Assembly: GCF_001426085.1 (NCBI RefSeq)
Contig: NZ_LMRR01000034.1
Location: forward strand, 62,001-126,000
Reading direction: 5' to 3'
Origin: Rhodococcus sp. Leaf278
GTDB lineage: Bacteria; Actinomycetota; Actinomycetes; Mycobacteriales; Mycobacteriaceae
DNA length: 64,000 nt
Below are positions 27,078-37,900 of this stretch, in pieces. The notes under the pieces were generated by a model. The model was given only the letters and a program-made list of their open reading frames with translations. It did no database searches and had not been told where the DNA came from. The translations under genes were made by a program, and so were the position numbers. Each line of letters begins with the position of its first letter. The first letter of the stretch is position 1.

Positions 27078-28349
27078 GTGAGCAAGCCGACCACCTTTTC
27101 TGCGCCCAAGGGCATTCCCGACTACTTTCCACCCAACTCGGCCGAGTTCGTCGCCGTGCGAGAGGGGCTGCTCGACGCCGCCCGCAATGCCGGCTACGGA
27201 CATATAGAACTCCCGATCTTCGAGGACACCGGGCTGTTCGCCCGCGGGGTCGGAGAGTCGACCGATGTGGTGAGCAAGGAGATGTACACGTTCGCCGACC
27301 GAGGAGATCGGTCGGTGACGCTGCGTCCCGAGGGCACCGCGGGGGTCATGCGTGCGGTGATCGAGCACGGATTGGATCGGGGCGCACTTCCGGTCAAGTT
27401 GGCCTACGCCGGCCCGTTCTTCCGCTACGAGCGCCCCCAGGCCGGGCGGTATCGGCAGCTGCAGCAGGTCGGGGTCGAAGCGATCGGCATCGACGACCCA
27501 GCGTTGGACGCCGAGGTCATCGCCGTGGCCGACGCCGGATTCCGAGCCCTCGGGCTCACCGGGTTCCGGCTGGAGATCACCTCGCTCGGTGACGATACCT
27601 GCCGCCCCCAGTATCGAGAGTTGTTGCAGCAGTTCCTTTTCACGCTTCCACTGGACGAGGAGACGCGTCGACGCGCCGAGATCAACCCGCTACGGGTTCT
27701 CGACGACAAACGGCCGGACGTGCGCGAGATGACCGCGGACGCGCCGTTGATGCTCGATCACCTGTCCGATTCGGCGAAAGAACACTTCGACGAGGTGCTG
27801 GCGTATCTGGACGTGATGAACGTTCCGTATCTGGTGAACCCGCGGATGGTGCGCGGGCTGGACTACTACACCAAGACCACGTTCGAGTTCGTGCACGACG
27901 GGCTGGGGGCGCAATCCGGCATCGGCGGCGGCGGCCGATACGACGGGCTGATGGAACAGCTGGGCGGGCAAGCGCTGTCGGGCATCGGATTCGGGCTCGG
28001 CGTCGACCGCACCGTCCTCGCCTTGGCCGCCGAGGGAAAGACTGCGGGGGCCACGTCTCGGTGTCAGGTGTTCGGCATCCCGATGGGTGCCGCAGCCAAA
28101 CTGGCGATCGTCGATATCAGCGCGCAGCTACGCGAACGGGGTATCGCCGTGGACATGGCGTTCGGAAATCGCGGTATCAAGGGAGCGATGAAGGCAGCCG
28201 ATCGATCGGGTGCCCGTTACGCATTGGTGCTGGGCGATCAAGAACTGGCAGCGGAATCGGTTGTGGTGAAGGACCTCTCGAACGGCGAGCAGAGCACTGT
28301 CGATTTGGCCGACGTGGTCGACGACCTCGGGGCTCGCCTTGCCCGGTGA
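27078..28349 (+). CDS. hisS: Histidine--tRNA ligase
   Basis: A 423-residue class II synthetase. Motif 1 begins with [12 protein letters not shown]; motif 2 is [16 protein letters not shown]; the histidine-specific motifs are [12 protein letters not shown] and the GGGGRYDGL loop; the C-terminal anticodon-binding domain ends the protein. GTG codons at 27072 and 27078 are both possible; I took the second because AGGGAAG then sits 8 nt upstream, while the first would leave only 2 nt. Its stop lies inside the following membrane protein gene. Confidence 0.96.
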   Translation: MSKPTTFSAPKGIPDYFPPNSAEFVAVREGLLDAARNAGYGHIELPIFEDTGLFARGVGESTDVVSKEMYTFADRGDRSVTLRPEGTAGVMRAVIEHGLDRGALPVKLAYAGPFFRYERPQAGRYRQLQQVGVEAIGIDDPALDAEVIAVADAGFRALGLTGFRLEITSLGDDTCRPQYRELLQQFLFTLPLDEETRRRAEINPLRVLDDKRPDVREMTADAPLMLDHLSDSAKEHFDEVLAYLDVMNVPYLVNPRMVRGLDYYTKTTFEFVHDGLGAQSGIGGGGRYDGLMEQLGGQALSGIGFGLGVDRTVLALAAEGKTAGATSRCQVFGIPMGAAAKLAIVDISAQLRERGIAVDMAFGNRGIKGAMKAADRSGARYALVLGDQELAAESVVVKDLSNGEQSTVDLADVVDDLGARLAR

Positions 28350-28992
28350 TTCCGGGTCCAAGGACCCTCGACCAGGCGGGGGCGCGGTAGCCCTCGATCT
28401 GGTGTCTGCAGAGTTCCTGGCTCCGCGCCTCCGAAAGATCGCGTTGATCTCGGTGGCGATCGGAATCGTGCTCGCCGTGGTACTCGCACTGGTTGTGCCG
28501 GTGTGGGTGGCAGTCCTCGTCGGAGTCGTGGTCGGTGGACCGGCCGCGTTGTCCGGCTGGCTCGGCCTTCGGCGGCGGGTGTGGCTCGACGGTCCGCAAC
28601 TGTGCGCGCGTGGCGTGCGCACTCGCCGACTGCAGATGCCCGAGGTGGTGACGGCCGAGCTGACGATTCGCACGGCCGGGATCGATCAGATCTCGTTGCG
28701 GCTCTACGACGGTCGCACTCGCGTAGTACTACCACTGGCGCTCTACACGAACGGTGGAGGTCGCGAACTGCCGATCCTCGCACTACGCACCCTCGCCGAT
28801 TCGCTGTGGACCACCGAGCTCGTCCCTGCGGCGGCCATCGCGTCGGTCCTGGTGGATCAGCTACGGGCCGAGGCACGTGACGCCGGACTCGACGAAAGAC
28901 CCCTCTACCGAGCGATCGAACTGGTTCGCAGCAAGGGCCGCACTCCGCATGCGACGCTGACCGACCGCGAGGTTGCACAGCTGATCCGGTGA
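28339..28992 (+). CDS. Two-helix membrane protein of unknown function
   Basis: A 217-residue protein with a short cytoplasmic N-terminus, a pair of membrane helices at about 34-75 separated by a Pro-containing turn, and a cytoplasmic beta-rich domain (about 80-150) followed by helices. The layout resembles bacterial PH-like membrane proteins. It begins at a TTG overlapping the end of hisS by 11 bp; the GTG 21 codons further in is the main alternative. It ends 11 nt before the convergent DUF3237 gene. No function can be assigned. Confidence 0.65.
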   Translation: MPGDSGSKDPRPGGGAVALDLVSAEFLAPRLRKIALISVAIGIVLAVVLALVVPVWVAVLVGVVVGGPAALSGWLGLRRRVWLDGPQLCARGVRTRRLQMPEVVTAELTIRTAGIDQISLRLYDGRTRVVLPLALYTNGGGRELPILALRTLADSLWTTELVPAAAIASVLVDQLRAEARDAGLDERPLYRAIELVRSKGRTPHATLTDREVAQLIR

Positions 28993-29003
28993 GTGAACCG
29001 GTA

Positions 29004-29474
29004 TCAAGTCACCAGGAACGCGTCGAGGACCACGGCCTCGGCTGATCGCGAGCCGGAGGTGACGACCAGCGCACGGTTGAGGTAGGTGAACTTCGGAACA
29101 GCCGTCGACACACGCAGCGTGCCACGGAAGTAGTAGGTGGCGGGGTCGACTTCCCGATCGGGATCGTCGAGCGCGTCGATGACCTCGGCCGGACCGAACT
29201 GAACCCCGCGGTAGTCGAGCGAAAGGTAACCGCCGGTTGCCAATTCGAGGACGAGATCACTGCTGAACTCGGTGCATCCGTCGGGTCGGGTGACGCTGAC
29301 GACGGTCGATCGGGCAGCCAGAGTGCCCTCGATATCCGGGCCGGGGGCGGCGCCGCCGAGGACGGTGGTGACGACTCGGTCGCCCTCGGGCACCGAACCG
29401 ATCTCGATGGCCGGTCCCAGTGTGAGTCCCAGGCGCAGAATGGGTTCGAGGGTCGGTGTGTTCGGGGCGGTCAC
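29004..29474 (-). CDS. DUF3237 domain protein
   Basis: A 156-residue protein matching the DUF3237 beta-barrel-like family: PEGDRVVTTVLGG near residue 30, the GYLSLDYRGVQFGP segment, and the end pattern YFRGTLRVSTAVPKFTYLNR. No signal peptide is present. GTG start with AGGAG about 11 nt upstream. The function is unknown; relatives are found in catabolic or accessory gene sets. It is inserted between two genes that are otherwise conserved housekeeping neighbours. Confidence 0.8.
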   Translation of the reverse strand: MTAPNTPTLEPILRLGLTLGPAIEIGSVPEGDRVVTTVLGGAAPGPDIEGTLAARSTVVSVTRPDGCTEFSSDLVLELATGGYLSLDYRGVQFGPAEVIDALDDPDREVDPATYYFRGTLRVSTAVPKFTYLNRALVVTSGSRSAEAVVLDAFLVT

Positions 29475-29565
29475 GTGCGGTGCACTCCTTGGATCGGCTT
29501 CGGGCCCTACGCTAGCGCTTGTCGCCTGCCGGAACCGAGCGGGGATGCGGGGGAACGATCCGACC

Positions 29566-29594
29566 TTGACACCGCATAGAACAAATGTTCGACT
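29566..29594 (+). promoter_or_regulatory. Promoter of the radical SAM gene with a LexA-like box inside it
   Basis: TTGACA (29566-29571) is a perfect -35. A 17-nt gap places a weak -10, TCGACT, at 29589-29594 and the transcription start at about 29601, the A of the chosen ATG. TAGAACAAATGTTCGA (29577-29592) lies between the two and matches the LexA operator TCGAAC-N4-GTTCGA at 11 of 12 positions. Repression by LexA would cover the promoter core. Confidence 0.65.
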
Positions 29595-29600
29595 GTGTGC

Positions 29601-30629
29601 ATGCGATGGGCCGGTCAGACTCTCGATGCCGCGGACGAAGGCGCGCTACCGGGACTCGAACGGTCCGGGCTCGTCCGCAGCGTACAGACTCCGGAATTCG
29701 ATGGAATCACCTTCCACGAGGTGCTGTGCAAGAGCGCCCTGAACGAGGTTCCCGGTGAATCGCAGGTGCCGTTCTCGTGGACCGTCAATCCGATGCGGGG
29801 ATGCTCGCATGCGTGCCGATACTGCTTCGCCAGGCCGACACACGAATACCTGGACCTCGATTCCGGCAACGACTTCGACTCGCAGATCGTCGTCAAGACG
29901 AACGTTGCGGCCGTCCTACGCAAAGAGCTCGCACGCCGATCCTGGAAGCGGGAGCCGGTGGCGCTCGGTACCAATACCGATCCGTATCAGCGCGCCGAGG
30001 GACGGTACCGGTTGATGCCCGGCATCATTCGCGCGTTGACGGAGTCCGGTACGCCGTTCTCGATTCTGACCAAGGGCACCTTGCTGCGTCGCGACCTTCC
30101 CTTGTTGACGTTGGCTGCCCAGAACGTCGATGTGCACGTGAGCATCAGCCTCGCCATTCACGACAACGACCTGCAGAAGCAGCTCGAGCCCGGAACCCCC
30201 AGTCCGCGAGCGCGATTGGATCTCATCCGTGCGGTCCGCGACGCGGGTCTCGACTGTGGAGTGCTGGTCGCTCCGGTGATTCCCTTCCTCACGGACGGTG
30301 CCAAGCAGCTCGACGGGCTGATCGGCGCGCTGGCCGACGCGGGCGCAACGAGTGTGACGGCGTTGCCGATGCATCTACGGTCCAGCACCAAGGATTGGTA
30401 CATGAGCTGGCTGGTGAAGGAGCATCCGGCGTTGGTTCGGCGCTACCGTCAGCTCTACGGTCATGGGGCTTACGTGACGCCGGAGTACAAGCAGTGGCTA
30501 CGTAGCCGTATCGACCCGTTGCTCGAGCAGTACGGTTTCGCCGCCGAGCAGACCCGTTCCATGCCCCCCAACGAGCCTGCCGAACCCCGAGCACTGGTCG
30601 CCTCGGGACCGGCTCTCACCTTGTTCTGA
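29601..30629 (+). CDS. Radical SAM protein of the Rv2578c/spore photoproduct lyase-like group
   Basis: A 342-residue radical SAM enzyme. The iron-sulfur ligands are C68, C72 and C75 in CSHACRYC, directly followed by FARPTHEYL, the signature of the Rv2578c family related to spore photoproduct lyase. A partial barrel follows with GTNTDPYQRAEG (SAM site region). Substrate unknown; the SOS-like operator in its promoter points to DNA damage. I chose ATG 29601, which matches how homologues begin (MRW), over GTG 29595. Confidence 0.87.
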   Translation: MRWAGQTLDAADEGALPGLERSGLVRSVQTPEFDGITFHEVLCKSALNEVPGESQVPFSWTVNPMRGCSHACRYCFARPTHEYLDLDSGNDFDSQIVVKTNVAAVLRKELARRSWKREPVALGTNTDPYQRAEGRYRLMPGIIRALTESGTPFSILTKGTLLRRDLPLLTLAAQNVDVHVSISLAIHDNDLQKQLEPGTPSPRARLDLIRAVRDAGLDCGVLVAPVIPFLTDGAKQLDGLIGALADAGATSVTALPMHLRSSTKDWYMSWLVKEHPALVRRYRQLYGHGAYVTPEYKQWLRSRIDPLLEQYGFAAEQTRSMPPNEPAEPRALVASGPALTLF

Positions 30630-30640
30630 TCGGCATCGGT

Positions 30641-31558
30641 TCAGGGATTGTTGAGGTCGCGCGCCGAGAAGGTATCGCAGGCCGAGATCTGTCCGGTCTC
30701 GTAACCCGCGGTGAACCAGGCCTGGCGCTGAGCGGACGAGCCGTGCGTCCAACCTTCGGGGTTGACCCGGCCGGTCGACGCCTGCTGAATCCGGTCGTCG
30801 CCCACCGACGATGCGGCGGAGAGGGCGTCGTCGATGTCGGTGGAGGTCAGCGGTTCGAGGAACGGGACCCCGGTGTCCGGGTCGACGGTCTCGGCTGCGT
30901 AATGCGCCCACATTCCCGCATAGCAATCGGCCTGCAATTCCACTTTGACGCCACCGGATTCGGGGCCCTGTGGGTCGGCTTGCGCGCGTCCGATGTCACC
31001 CAGCTGATTCTGGATGTGGTGACCGATCTCGTGCGCTACGACGTACTCCTGCGCGAGTGGCCCACCGCTGGAGCCGAATTGATCGACGAGGACCTGAAAG
31101 AAGCTGGTGTCGAAATACGCGGTGGAATCTGCCGGGCAGTAGAAGGGTCCGACGGCACTGGTCGCATTGCCGCACCCGGTGTTCGTCGCGCCGGAAAACA
31201 GTCTGACGGCGGGTTGGACGTAGGCGACACCGGTCTGTGATTGCAGCTGCGATTCCCAGACTGTGTCCAGGCTCGCCACCGTGAAATCGACTCGGCAGTC
31301 GACGTTGCTGTTCGCCTCTGCGACATCACAGTCGAGCGTTCCCGACGCTCCGGAGTCGTTCTGTCCGGCGGAACTGTCGCCGCCGCTGATCTGATTCAGG
31401 ATTGCGCCGGGGTCGCCGCCGAACAGCAGGGCCAGGACGATGACGACCAGGCCGCCCGCACCGCCTCCGATGGCCAACTTGCCGCGTCCGCCGCCCCCTC
31501 CGCTACCGCCGACGGATACTCGGCCCGGTTCCGATTGCGAACCTTCTCTGAACGTCAT
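30641..31558 (-). CDS. Neutral zinc metallopeptidase, YpfJ family
   Basis: A 305-residue membrane-anchored peptidase. A Gly/Ser-rich cytoplasmic stretch precedes one membrane helix (about 28-47), then an extracytoplasmic catalytic domain with HEIGHH (H176, E177, H180) and [13 protein letters not shown], the two hallmarks of the family. Cysteines at 77, 88, 129 and 141 could form disulfides outside the cell. It is convergent with the radical SAM gene (11 nt) and divergent from aspS. Confidence 0.9.
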   Translation of the reverse strand: MTFREGSQSEPGRVSVGGSGGGGGRGKLAIGGGAGGLVVIVLALLFGGDPGAILNQISGGDSSAGQNDSGASGTLDCDVAEANSNVDCRVDFTVASLDTVWESQLQSQTGVAYVQPAVRLFSGATNTGCGNATSAVGPFYCPADSTAYFDTSFFQVLVDQFGSSGGPLAQEYVVAHEIGHHIQNQLGDIGRAQADPQGPESGGVKVELQADCYAGMWAHYAAETVDPDTGVPFLEPLTSTDIDDALSAASSVGDDRIQQASTGRVNPEGWTHGSSAQRQAWFTAGYETGQISACDTFSARDLNNP

Positions 31559-31727
31559 GCTGGAGTTCCCCTCCGCCGAGCGCGCATCTGTGATGCGAAC
31601 CGATACCGCCACTGTCGGCCTTAGCTTCGCATGCCGGGACGGGATCTCGTTTCCTTCTGGGGTGATGTGCTCCGTAGGATCGGTGAGCGAAGAACACGAT
31701 CAGCGGATTTTTCTCGAAAGGACACCC

Positions 31728-33533
31728 GTGCTGCGCACCCACCTCGCCGGCTCATTACGCCCCGAGCACGTCGACCGAACCGTGACGCTGACGGGATGGG
31801 TGGCCCGTCGACGCGATCATGGCGGCGTCATCTTCATCGATCTTCGTGACGCCTCCGGTGTGTCTCAGGTCGTCTTCCGCGAGGGAGCAGCACTCGAGCA
31901 GGCACACCGACTGCGCGCCGAGTACGTGGTGAAGGTGACCGGCAAGGTCGAGGGTCGCCCCGAGGGCAACGCGAACTACGAGATCCCCACCGGTGCCATC
32001 GAGGTCGAGGCGTCCGAGATCGAGGTCTTGTCCGAGGCCGCTCCGCTGCCGTTCCAACTCGACGATCAGCCCGGCGAGGAAGCGCGACTCAAGTACCGCT
32101 ACCTCGACCTGCGTCGTGAGGGTCCCGGCCATGCCATTCGGCTGCGTTCGCACGTCAATGCTGCCGCCCGGTCGGTTCTGGCGCACCACGAGTTCGTCGA
32201 GGTCGAGACCCCGACGCTGACGCGTTCCACGCCCGAAGGCGCCCGAGACTTCCTCGTTCCTGCTCGTCTGCAGCCGGGTAGCTTCTACGCTCTGCCGCAG
32301 AGCCCGCAGCTGTTCAAGCAGTTGTTGATGGTCGGCGGTATCGAGCGGTACTACCAGATCGCCCGGTGCTACCGAGACGAGGATTTCCGCGCCGACCGTC
32401 AGCCGGAGTTCACTCAGCTCGACGTCGAGATGAGCTTCGTCACCCAAGATGACGTCATCTTGTTGGCCGAGGAAATTCTGGCGTCGCTGTGGAAGCTCGT
32501 CGGGCATCACTTCACCGCACCGATTCCGCGGATCACCTACGCCGAGGCCATGCGCCGTTACGGCTCCGACAAGCCCGATCTTCGGTTCGACATCGAACTG
32601 GTCGAGTGCACGGACTTCTTCTCCGAGACCACCTTCCGGGTGTTCCAGGCTCCCTACGTCGGCGCAGTCGTCATGCCCGGCGGTGCGTCGCAGCCCCGTA
32701 AGCAGCTCGACCGTTGGCAGGAATTCGCCAAGCAGCGTGGGCACAAGGGCCTGGCCTACGTGCTGGTCGGTGAAGACGGCACCCTCGGCGGCCCGGTCGC
32801 GAAGAACCTGACCGACGCCGAACGCGACGGCTTGGCCGCACACGTCGGCGCGAAGAACGGCGACGCGATCTTCTTCTCCGCCGGACCCGTCAAGGCCTCC
32901 CGCGGGCTGCTCGGCGCAGTGCGCGGCGAGATCGCCCGCAAGCTCGACCTGATCGATCCGAAGGCCTGGGCATTCGTCTGGGTCGTCGACGCCCCACTGT
33001 TCGAGCCGACGTCCGACGCCACGGCCAGCGGTGACGTAGCCGTCGGATCCGGCGCGTGGACCGCTGTGCACCACGCGTTCACCTCGCCGAAGCCGGAGTC
33101 GATGGACACATTCGACACCGATCCCGGGTCTGCTCTCGCCTATGCCTACGACATCGTCTGCAACGGCAACGAGATCGGCGGCGGCAGTATTCGTATCCAC
33201 CGCAAGGACATTCAGGAACGAGTGTTCGCGATCATGGGTATAGGCAAGGAAGAAGCTCAGGAGAAGTTCGGCTTCCTCCTCGATGCCTTCTCCTACGGCG
33301 CACCGCCGCACGGCGGAATTGCATTCGGCTGGGATCGCATCACCGCGCTGCTCGCCGGAGTCGATTCCATCCGTGAGGTCATCGCATTCCCGAAGTCCGG
33401 TGGCGGCATCGACCCGTTGACCGACGCGCCTGCTCCGATCACGCCGCAGCAGCGCAAGGAATCGGGCGTCGACTTCAAGCCGGAGAAGAAGGAAGAGTCT
33501 CCGGCTGCGACCGAGACTGTGGCCGACGCGTAA
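31728..33533 (+). CDS. aspS: Aspartate--tRNA ligase
   Basis: A 601-residue class II synthetase: N-terminal OB-fold anticodon domain ([20 protein letters not shown], split here), motif 1 with [18 protein letters not shown], motif 2 with [18 protein letters not shown], a GAD insertion, and motif 3 in AFGWDRI. Mycobacterial relatives are non-discriminating and also charge tRNA-Asn, for later amidation by GatCAB; I cannot test that here. I chose GTG 31728 with AAAGGA upstream; homologues start with VLRTH. A GTG at 31683 is in frame but weaker. Confidence 0.95.
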   Translation: MLRTHLAGSLRPEHVDRTVTLTGWVARRRDHGGVIFIDLRDASGVSQVVFREGAALEQAHRLRAEYVVKVTGKVEGRPEGNANYEIPTGAIEVEASEIEVLSEAAPLPFQLDDQPGEEARLKYRYLDLRREGPGHAIRLRSHVNAAARSVLAHHEFVEVETPTLTRSTPEGARDFLVPARLQPGSFYALPQSPQLFKQLLMVGGIERYYQIARCYRDEDFRADRQPEFTQLDVEMSFVTQDDVILLAEEILASLWKLVGHHFTAPIPRITYAEAMRRYGSDKPDLRFDIELVECTDFFSETTFRVFQAPYVGAVVMPGGASQPRKQLDRWQEFAKQRGHKGLAYVLVGEDGTLGGPVAKNLTDAERDGLAAHVGAKNGDAIFFSAGPVKASRGLLGAVRGEIARKLDLIDPKAWAFVWVVDAPLFEPTSDATASGDVAVGSGAWTAVHHAFTSPKPESMDTFDTDPGSALAYAYDIVCNGNEIGGGSIRIHRKDIQERVFAIMGIGKEEAQEKFGFLLDAFSYGAPPHGGIAFGWDRITALLAGVDSIREVIAFPKSGGGIDPLTDAPAPITPQQRKESGVDFKPEKKEESPAATETVADA

Positions 33534-33553
33534 CTGTCGTCCTGCGAACGTCG

Positions 33554-33586
33554 ATGTCCCCGTAACGCCGAGCGTTACGGGGACAT
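33554..33586. terminator. Bidirectional terminator after aspS
   Basis: A perfect 14-bp stem ATGTCCCCGTAACG/CGTTACGGGGACAT with a 5-nt loop, centred between the convergent aspS and Pro/Gly-rich membrane protein genes. Confidence 0.88.
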
Positions 33587-33609
33587 TCGTTCTTGGTGGA
33601 GCGGTTGGA

Positions 33610-34683
33610 TCAGCGGGCCGGGGACACCGGCGCGCCGGTGAGCACGCGGTAGGCGTAGTTGATGGCGACCACCGAGACCGGGATTGTCACCAGGAGACCC
33701 AGGCCGCACAGCAACCCGCCGACTATGTTGATCGCGGCAAGTGCCAGAAGGAGCAACACGAGTGGTCCGAAATTCTTGACGGTGAGGTCGAAGCTGGACT
33801 TGATTGCAGTGACAGCTTGCTCGTTTCGATCGAGCAGAAATGTCAGCGAGAAGGACAGTAGGAAGCCGAACACGATGGTGAGCAAGGTTCCCAGGAACGG
33901 AATGAACGACAGGACGACAGTGAGCACCGTCCAGATCAACGCCAGCACGGCAATCTGTGGAACGTTGGTGAGCTGGAAGAATCGCCCGAACGCAGGCTTC
34001 TCGGGACCGCCGGTTTCATCCAACGCTCCACGCACGAATGCTGCGTTGACGAAGTAGGACACAAAGGTCCCGAAGGCCGTGACCACGATGAACACGCCGG
34101 ACGTCGTGGCGACGGCCGCGCTTTCACCTCGGTCCGCGGCTGCGATTGCGGCAGTGAGGGTCGACGCGAACGTGAAGATGAACACGGCCACGCCGACGGC
34201 CCATACGATTGCTGTGATTCCCAGCCACGGTCCGGCGTTGGCCTTGAACTTGTCGAAGCCGTAGCTCAGCGCCGCACCGACGTCGAGGCGCCCAGGATTG
34301 GGGGCCATCGGTGCCGGACCGTAGCCCTGGTTTCCGTAATTCCCGTAGTTTCCGGGAGGCGGTGGGTAGGCACCTGGCGGCGGTGGGTATCCACCAGGAG
34401 TGCCACCGGGGGGTGGGTATCCACCAGGAGTGCCACCGGGGGGTGGGTAGTTTCCGGGCGGAGGGGGATATTGACCGGGTGCGCCGCCCTGGGGTGGGTA
34501 GTTCCCAGGAGGTGGGTAGCCGCCAGGAGGGGGATAGCCACCGGGAGCTGGGTAACCGCCCGGTGTGGGATAACCACCGGGCGGCGGGTAGCCGCTGCCA
34601 GGCGGCTGGGGTTTGTTCAGGTTCGGCTGGTCCGGGTTGGGGTCGCCACCGTATTGCGGTCCATCGGGCGGGTTTTCATTCAC
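33610..34683 (-). CDS. Membrane protein with a PPGGYP-repeat N-terminus
   Basis: A 357-residue protein. Residues about 25-125 are an imperfect repeat of PPGGYP/PPGNYP, rich in Pro, Gly and Tyr and probably disordered in the cytoplasm; the remainder has about six hydrophobic helices (from about residue 150) in the style of DUF975/DUF7544-like integral membrane proteins. Such tails can interact with themselves or with division and cell-wall scaffolds in actinobacteria, but no function is established. GTG start with GAAGGG upstream. It diverges from the transglutaminase cluster. Confidence 0.75.
   Translation of the reverse strand: MNENPPDGPQYGGDPNPDQPNLNKPQPPGSGYPPPGGYPTPGGYPAPGGYPPPGGYPPPGNYPPQGGAPGQYPPPPGNYPPPGGTPGGYPPPGGTPGGYPPPPGAYPPPPGNYGNYGNQGYGPAPMAPNPGRLDVGAALSYGFDKFKANAGPWLGITAIVWAVGVAVFIFTFASTLTAAIAAADRGESAAVATTSGVFIVVTAFGTFVSYFVNAAFVRGALDETGGPEKPAFGRFFQLTNVPQIAVLALIWTVLTVVLSFIPFLGTLLTIVFGFLLSFSLTFLLDRNEQAVTAIKSSFDLTVKNFGPLVLLLLALAAINIVGGLLCGLGLLVTIPVSVVAINYAYRVLTGAPVSPAR
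34382..34449. repeat. 30-bp tandem repeat inside the PPGGYP-repeat gene
   Basis: The 30-bp unit containing TATCCACCAGGAGTGCCACC is repeated with no mismatch at 30-bp spacing for about 2.3 copies. It encodes ten residues (PPGGTPGGYP) per unit, so copy changes keep the reading frame. Confidence 0.85.
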
Positions 34684-34910
34684 GTTTTACCCTTCGGTGT
34701 CTAGCGAAGTACGTCGACGATTCGTCGTTTTTCAGGCTGAGCGAACCGTAGACAGTTCTGGGTGTCAAGGCGTCGATATTCGGACGGTGCGGGGCTCGGA
34801 AATGTTCCAGTACGCGTGCACCGATCGCGAATTCTTGCCGAGCGGACCCGGCTCGGCCCTACTAGGGTTGGGTGTTCCACCCATACCGGGACTATCACGA
34901 GGGGCTCGCC

Positions 34911-37900
34911 GTGGGCATCAAGGTTGCACTCGAACACCGCACCAGCTACCAGTTCGACCGCACTGTCAAGATCTTTCCGCATGAAATCCGGTTGCGCCCG
35001 GCGCCCCATTCGCGCACACCGATCGAGGCGTACTCGCTGAAAATCGAACCAGCGGAACATTTCGTCAACTGGCAGCAGGACGTCTTCGGCAACTTCCTTG
35101 CTCGGGTGGTGTTTCCCGAACGCACCGACCGGATGTCGATCACGGTGGGTCTCGTCGCAGACATGGCGTCGATCAACCCGCTGGACTTCTTCGTCGAAGA
35201 ATGGGCCGAACACTTCGGATTCGCGTACGAGGAGCACGACCTTCCTGATCTGGAGCCGTACCTGCGTCCGGTGGACGAGGACAAGGCCGGCTCGGGCCCG
35301 GGTCCCGTGGTCTCGGCCTGGGTGGAGAAGCTGCAGGCGGCCGTAGTCGAACGCGGAGAGTCGTTGCGCACCATCGACTTTCTCGTCATGGCAAATCAGG
35401 CCGTGATGAGTGACGTCGGGTACTCCGTGCGGATGGAGCCCGGGGTGCAGACGCCCGATCTGACACTGACGTCCGCTGTCGGGTCGTGCCGTGACTCGGC
35501 GTGGTTGCTGGTTTCGGTGCTGCGCCAGATGGGTCTTGCCGCGCGTTTCGTCTCCGGGTATCTCGTTCAGTTGTCCTCGGACGTCAAGTCGTTGGACGGT
35601 CCGTCCGGTCCTGTCGAGGACTTCACCGATCTGCACGCGTGGACCGAGGTGTACCTGCCCGGGGCGGGTTGGGTCGGGATGGATCCGACGTCGGGTCTGT
35701 TCGCGGGCGAGGGACACATCCCACTGTCGGCGACCCCGCACCCGTCGACGGCCGCCGCGATCTCCGGTGCGACGAGCAAATGCAAAGCCGAACTGGACTT
35801 CTCGAACACTGTTGTCCGCGTGCACGAGGATCCGCGAACGACGTTGCCCTACACGGCCGATCAGTGGGAATCGATCAAGGTCACGGCGGAGAAGATCGAC
35901 AAGCGGATGCATGATCAGGACATTCGGTTGACGGTCGGTGGTGAACCGACGTTCGTGGCGATCGAGAATCAGGAAGCCCCGGAGTGGAACACCACAGCCG
36001 ACGGCCCACACAAGCGAAAACTGGCCAGTGTCTTGGCCGAACGCCTCCGGACCATCTACGCACCGGACGGATTGGTACAGCGCAGTCAAGGCAAGTGGTA
36101 CCCCGGCGAGCCGCTGCCCCGATGGCAGGTGGGATTGTTCTGGCGTACCGACGGCCAAGCCCTCTGGCACGATTCCGACCTGATCGCAGATCCCTGGTTG
36201 GCCGAGGACCTTCGCCCGGAGCCGGTGAACAATTCGGCGTCACAGGAACTGATCGACGAGTTGGTCAAGGCACTCGGACTGCCTGCCTCACAGGCGCGTC
36301 CTGCCTACGAGGATCCGTTGGTGAAGCTGCTGGACCTGGTTCGTCAGCCCTACGGGGACCCGCCCGCCGACGACGAGGACCTCGAACCCGGAACCGATTC
36401 CGCGGACGCGAGACAGCGACTGCTCGAGCGGCTCGATTCCAGCACCGACGAGCCCGCCGCGTTCGTGTTACCGATATCACGGACCGACGACGGCTCCGGC
36501 TGGGAGAGCGCTGACTGGAAGTTGCGCCGAGGCCGAATAGTGTTGTTGGAGGGTGATTCTCCCGCTGGTCTACGTTTGCCGCTCCGCGCGATCTCCTGGG
36601 ACGGCGGTCCGGTCGAGAATCCGTCCGATCCCACCGCACCGACTCCCGATCTACCCGTCCCGCAATTGATGCAACAACCGCCGCGTGCAGTTGACCCGGC
36701 CGAGTCGCGGTACGCGCAGTTGGTGAACGAGACGTCCGGGGTGGGCGGCACAGCCGTGACCGCGTTGGTCGCCGAGGTCCGCGACGGCGTGCTGCACGTG
36801 TTCATGCCGCCGATGGATCGTCTGGACGATTTCGTCGACCTCGTCTCGCGCGTCGAGCACGCGGCCTCGGCCATCGACACACCGGTCGTCATCGAAGGTT
36901 ACGGTCCGCCGTCGGATCCGCGCATCCAAACCCTTACCGTCACACCGGATCCCGGTGTGATCGAGGTCAACGTTCAGCCGACGTCTTCGTGGGCCGAACA
37001 GAACGAGCTCATGGAACGCCTGTACCTCGAGGCGCGAAAGTCCCGGTTGAGTACCGAAGGATTCGACAACGACGGCACCACTCGCGGAACCGGCGGTGGC
37101 AACCACATCACCCTCGGCGGGGTCACACCCGTGGACTCGCCGGTGCTACGTCGACCTGACCTGCTGGTGTCGTTGCTGACACACTGGCAACGGCACCCGT
37201 CGTTGTCGTACTTGTTCTCGGGACGTTTCATCGGAACCACGTCGCAGGCACCTCGTGCCGACGAGGGTCGTGAGGAATCGCTCTACGAGCTCGAGGTCGC
37301 GTTCAGCGAGATCAAGCGACTGACCGATGCAGATCGATCCGCGTCGCCCTGGGTCGTCGACCGCGCGCTGCGGCACCTGCTCACCGACATCACCGGGAAC
37401 ACGCACCGTGCCGAGTTCTGCATAGACAAGCTCTACAGCCCCGACTCCACCCGAGGCCGACTGGGACTGCTCGAACTGCGCGGGTTCGAGATGCCGCCGC
37501 ATCATCAGATGGCAATGGTGCAGTCTTTGCTCGTGCGTTCGATGGTGTCCCGGTTCTGGGACACCCCGCTTCAGGCACCGCTGATTCGGCACGGTGCGAA
37601 TCTGCACGGGCGGTACATGCTGCCGCACTTCGTCATCAACGACATCGGCCGCGTGGTCGAGGACCTTCGCGAACACGGGATCGAGTTCGACACCAGCTGG
37701 CTCGACCCGTTCACCGAGTTCAGATTCCCCAGGATCGGAACCACGGTGGTCGGCGATGCCGAGATCGAGTTACGAGGGGCGATCGAGCCGTGGAACACCC
37801 TCGGTGAGGAATCGACGTCCTCGGGAACGGCGCGCTACGTGGACTCCTCGGTGGAGCGAATCCAGGTGCAGGTGGCCGGAGCCGATGCGGGTCGTTATCT

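Noticed and set aside
28339..28992. Possible frameshift or fusion between hisS and the following membrane protein
   Set aside because: The overlap of 11 bp is in another frame, both proteins look complete at family length, and overlapping genes are common in this window.
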